Source of the DNA: Planctomycetota bacterium
GTDB taxonomy: Bacteria > Planctomycetota > Phycisphaerae > UBA1845 > PWPN01
Length of the DNA: 7,333 nucleotides
NCBI GenBank assembly: GCA_020346805.1
Contig: CP070790.1
Coordinates: 1,151,269-1,158,601, forward strand
Reading direction: 5' to 3'
Under the pieces are notes generated by a model, which made no database searches, was not told the origin of the DNA, and worked only from the letters and a program-made list of their open reading frames with translations. Each line of letters begins with the position of its first letter. The stretch's first letter is position 1. Positions 6,643 to 7,333 of the stretch are shown here, piece after piece. A program made the position numbers and the translations under genes.

Positions 6643-6739
6643 GATACTGGAATTAGGTAAAGACGTGGCTAAACTTATTCAGGAACTGCGGGACAAAATA
6701 CAAGCCGAGCAGGCAAACAAAGAACAGGTTTCGAAATAA
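6632..6739 (+). CDS. candidate 35-residue amphipathic-helix protein overlapping the HAD stop
   Basis: In the frame +1 relative to the HAD gene, GTG at 6632 opens 35 codons to TAA at 6737-6739 and overlaps the HAD stop by 11 bases. An in-frame TTG at 6620 would add PKK-type residues (39 in total); the TAA at 6617 is the upstream limit. The sequence is charged and has hydrophobic residues in a clean 3-4-3-4 spacing through ILELGKDVAKLIQELRDKI, the pattern of one coiled-coil helix. There is no signal peptide and no ribosome site of its own, so it would depend on coupling to HAD translation. It does not look like a missing piece of the HAD protein, which is already full length. I do not recognise a family. 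The stop lies five bases from the stop of the converging minus-strand gene. Confidence 0.4.
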   Translation: MATEILELGKDVAKLIQELRDKIQAEQANKEQVSK

Positions 6740-6744
6740 GTGGT

Positions 6745-6924
6745 CTAAAACCAGCTTTCCAGATCGTCCCAGACGTCGCCGAGATCTTTGTCGTCGTCTT
6801 CATGCTCTTCGATCTCGTCGGCAACATCCCGCAGGGCGTCGGCCAAACAACCATTAGAAGATGAAGCGAATAACAAGGACCCCCCGAATAATATCCTAAG
6901 TATAATTTCAATACGTTTTTTCAT
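6745..6924 (-). CDS. 59-residue exported acidic small protein (possible lipoprotein)
   Basis: ATG at 6924 on the minus strand is preceded by AGGAG with seven-base spacing, the best ribosome site in the window. The frame runs to TAG at 6745-6747. The N-terminus is a textbook signal sequence: MKKRIEIILR (basic), ILFGGSLLFA (hydrophobic), then SSSNGCLADALRD. Cleavage before Cys27 would make it a lipoprotein, although SSNGC is a poor lipobox. Cleavage near SSSNG or LADA by signal peptidase I is also possible. The mature part is strongly acidic (DEIEEHEDDDKDLGD), has two Trp-containing motifs (VWDDL and a final ESWF), and should fold as one or two helices. The hydrophobic leader followed by a short mature region around GCxADAL resembles small secreted proteins I associate with planctomycetes, but I cannot name the family. 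The gene converges on the + strand genes with almost no gap. Confidence 0.65.
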   Translation of the reverse strand: MKKRIEIILRILFGGSLLFASSSNGCLADALRDVADEIEEHEDDDKDLGDVWDDLESWF

Positions 6925-6931
6925 CGGGCTT

Positions 6932-6936
6932 CTCCT
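6932..6936 (-). promoter_or_regulatory. Shine-Dalgarno site of the small exported protein
   Basis: On the minus strand AGGAG (complement of CTCCT) lies seven bases before ATG 6924 in the context TTAGGAGAAGCCCG. It decides the start of the 59-residue gene. It also contrasts with tsaB and the HAD gene, which have no such site. Confidence 0.6.
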
Positions 6937-7095
6937 AATCCCAGTAACACCGCGGAAGCCTGGAGGACATTAAACCACTAGCTAGCGGCCCGGTTGGATA
7001 TACGGATTAATTCCGCGTCCTCGTGCCCACGCCTTTAATGGCTTGACCCATTTACGTACCGCCCAACATCCCAAATTGGGGCAGGGTATGAATTT

Positions 7096-7114
7096 ATCGG
7101 CCGTCAGGGCCGAT
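7096..7114. repeat. 7-bp perfect inverted repeat
   Basis: ATCGGCC (7096-7102) pairs exactly with GGCCGAT (7108-7114) around a GTCAG loop. It could be an RNA hairpin on either strand. No T-run follows directly, so terminator function is uncertain. Confidence 0.5.
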
Positions 7115-7221
7115 TTGCATGAAAAATCCCCACTCCACAGGCATGAAGCAGATACGGACGAAATGCGACTATCTCAGGCTCTTAACCTGGATAACCTGTC
7201 AATACCCCCGCACACATTCTT

Positions 7222-7240
7222 GCCCACCTCGCCGGTGGGC
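7222..7240 (-). terminator. stem-loop downstream of the edge gene, possible terminator
   Basis: GCCCACC (7222-7228) pairs perfectly with GGTGGGC (7234-7240) around a five-base loop. It lies 29 bases beyond the stop of the minus-strand gene at the right edge, a natural position for transcript-end processing or termination. The minus-strand sequence after the stem is AAGAATG, without a U-tract, so it is not a classical intrinsic terminator. Confidence 0.3.
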
Positions 7241-7269
7241 CATGGACTGCAATGCTACGGAAAACCCCG

Positions 7270-7333
7270 TTAACCCAGCATGGTGGCTACTTGGGTGATC
7301 AGCTGGGTGGTTACGGTTGTGGTCTCCTCCGGC
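7270..7333 (-). CDS. C-terminal end of a minus-strand gene, Thr-rich (partial)
   Basis: Only the last 20 codons are inside the window, ending with TAA at 7270-7272. They read PEETTTVTTQLITQVATMLG, a threonine-rich stretch with alternating hydrophobic residues. Such T-rich, V/L-containing tails resemble those of short secreted or lipoprotein-like proteins I associate with planctomycetes, which would match the exported protein at 6745-6924 on the same strand. The evidence is thin because the start and any signal peptide lie beyond the edge, and a 20-codon open frame can occur by chance. Confidence 0.45.
   Translation of the reverse strand, partial: PEETTTVTTQLITQVATMLG

Larger units (their letters stand above)
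6937..7269. other. intergenic region with three dyad elements, no convincing gene
   Basis: About 330 bases lie between two minus-strand genes. Dyads are the CCCAAATTGGG near-palindrome (7070-7080), a 7-bp stem at 7096-7114 and a 7-bp stem at 7222-7240. None is followed by a clear T-run on either strand. A minus-strand frame at 6982-7173 is open for 63 codons but has no ATG or GTG. A + strand TTG frame at 7043-7273 encodes unremarkable sequence. No tRNA or known RNA fold was recognised. A promoter for the exported small protein should lie here. A perfect TTGACA occurs on the minus strand (7197-7202), but no -10 sits at the right distance. Confidence 0.5.

Noticed and set aside
6675..6973. Other frames across the small exported gene (minus 6675-6911 and plus 6788-6973)
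   Set aside because: Both overlap the 59-residue frame, which has the signal peptide and ribosome site. These are shadow frames.
7197..7202. Perfect TTGACA on the minus strand as a -35 box
   Set aside because: No TATAAT-like hexamer lies 16-18 bases downstream, so a sigma-70 promoter cannot be supported.
7043..7273. 76-codon + strand frame starting TTG 7043
   Set aside because: Rare start, no ribosome site, His/Pro-rich unstructured sequence, and it runs over three dyads and into the stop of the opposite-strand gene. Probably a chance frame.
1..7333. CRISPR, tRNA, rRNA, insertion sequence, integrase or defence-system signatures
   Set aside because: No regularly spaced direct repeats, T-loop sequences, transposase motifs or terminal inverted repeats were seen on reading both strands.

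Overview
This 7.3 kb bacterial window looks like Planctomycetota, perhaps a moderate-GC member such as the Phycisphaerae. This is inferred from protein architecture, not from a marker gene. The main clue is the very long Ser/Thr kinase that carries a membrane anchor and a WD40-like propeller ectodomain. The weak or missing Shine-Dalgarno sites before several genes and the tiny exported proteins fit the same picture.

Layout, left to right. Bases 1-120 are the last 39 codons of DNA polymerase I (polA, + strand). Bases 121-564 hold no long gene, but contain several inverted repeats, a candidate terminator after polA, and a 50-residue minus-strand ORF (302-454) with a good ribosome site and one membrane segment. 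Bases 565-1221 (minus strand) encode a small alpha/beta hydrolase with a complete Ser-Asp-His triad. It diverges from the dominant gene, 1419-5129 (+), a 1236-residue membrane-anchored PknB-type kinase that starts at TTG and has about 850 residues of beta-propeller repeats. Next on the + strand come tsaB (5174-5908), for the tRNA t6A37 modification complex, and a beta-phosphoglucomutase-like HAD phosphatase (5983-6642). A possible 35-residue helical ORF (6632-6739) overlaps the HAD stop codon.

The right end is transcribed from the minus strand. A 59-residue exported acidic protein (6745-6924) has an excellent Shine-Dalgarno site. Further right is the threonine-rich C-terminus of another minus-strand gene (7270 to the window edge). 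The roughly 345 bases between them contain three dyad elements and no convincing gene.

The genes do not form one obvious pathway. polA, tsaB and the HAD enzyme are housekeeping or metabolic. The kinase is probably a sensor or scaffold with a cytoplasmic catalytic domain and a propeller outside the membrane. I see no CRISPR array, tRNA, rRNA, insertion sequence or defence system. The points most worth a second look are the kinase architecture, the small ORFs, and the -10-like hexamers just upstream of the tsaB and HAD start codons, which suggest leaderless mRNAs.
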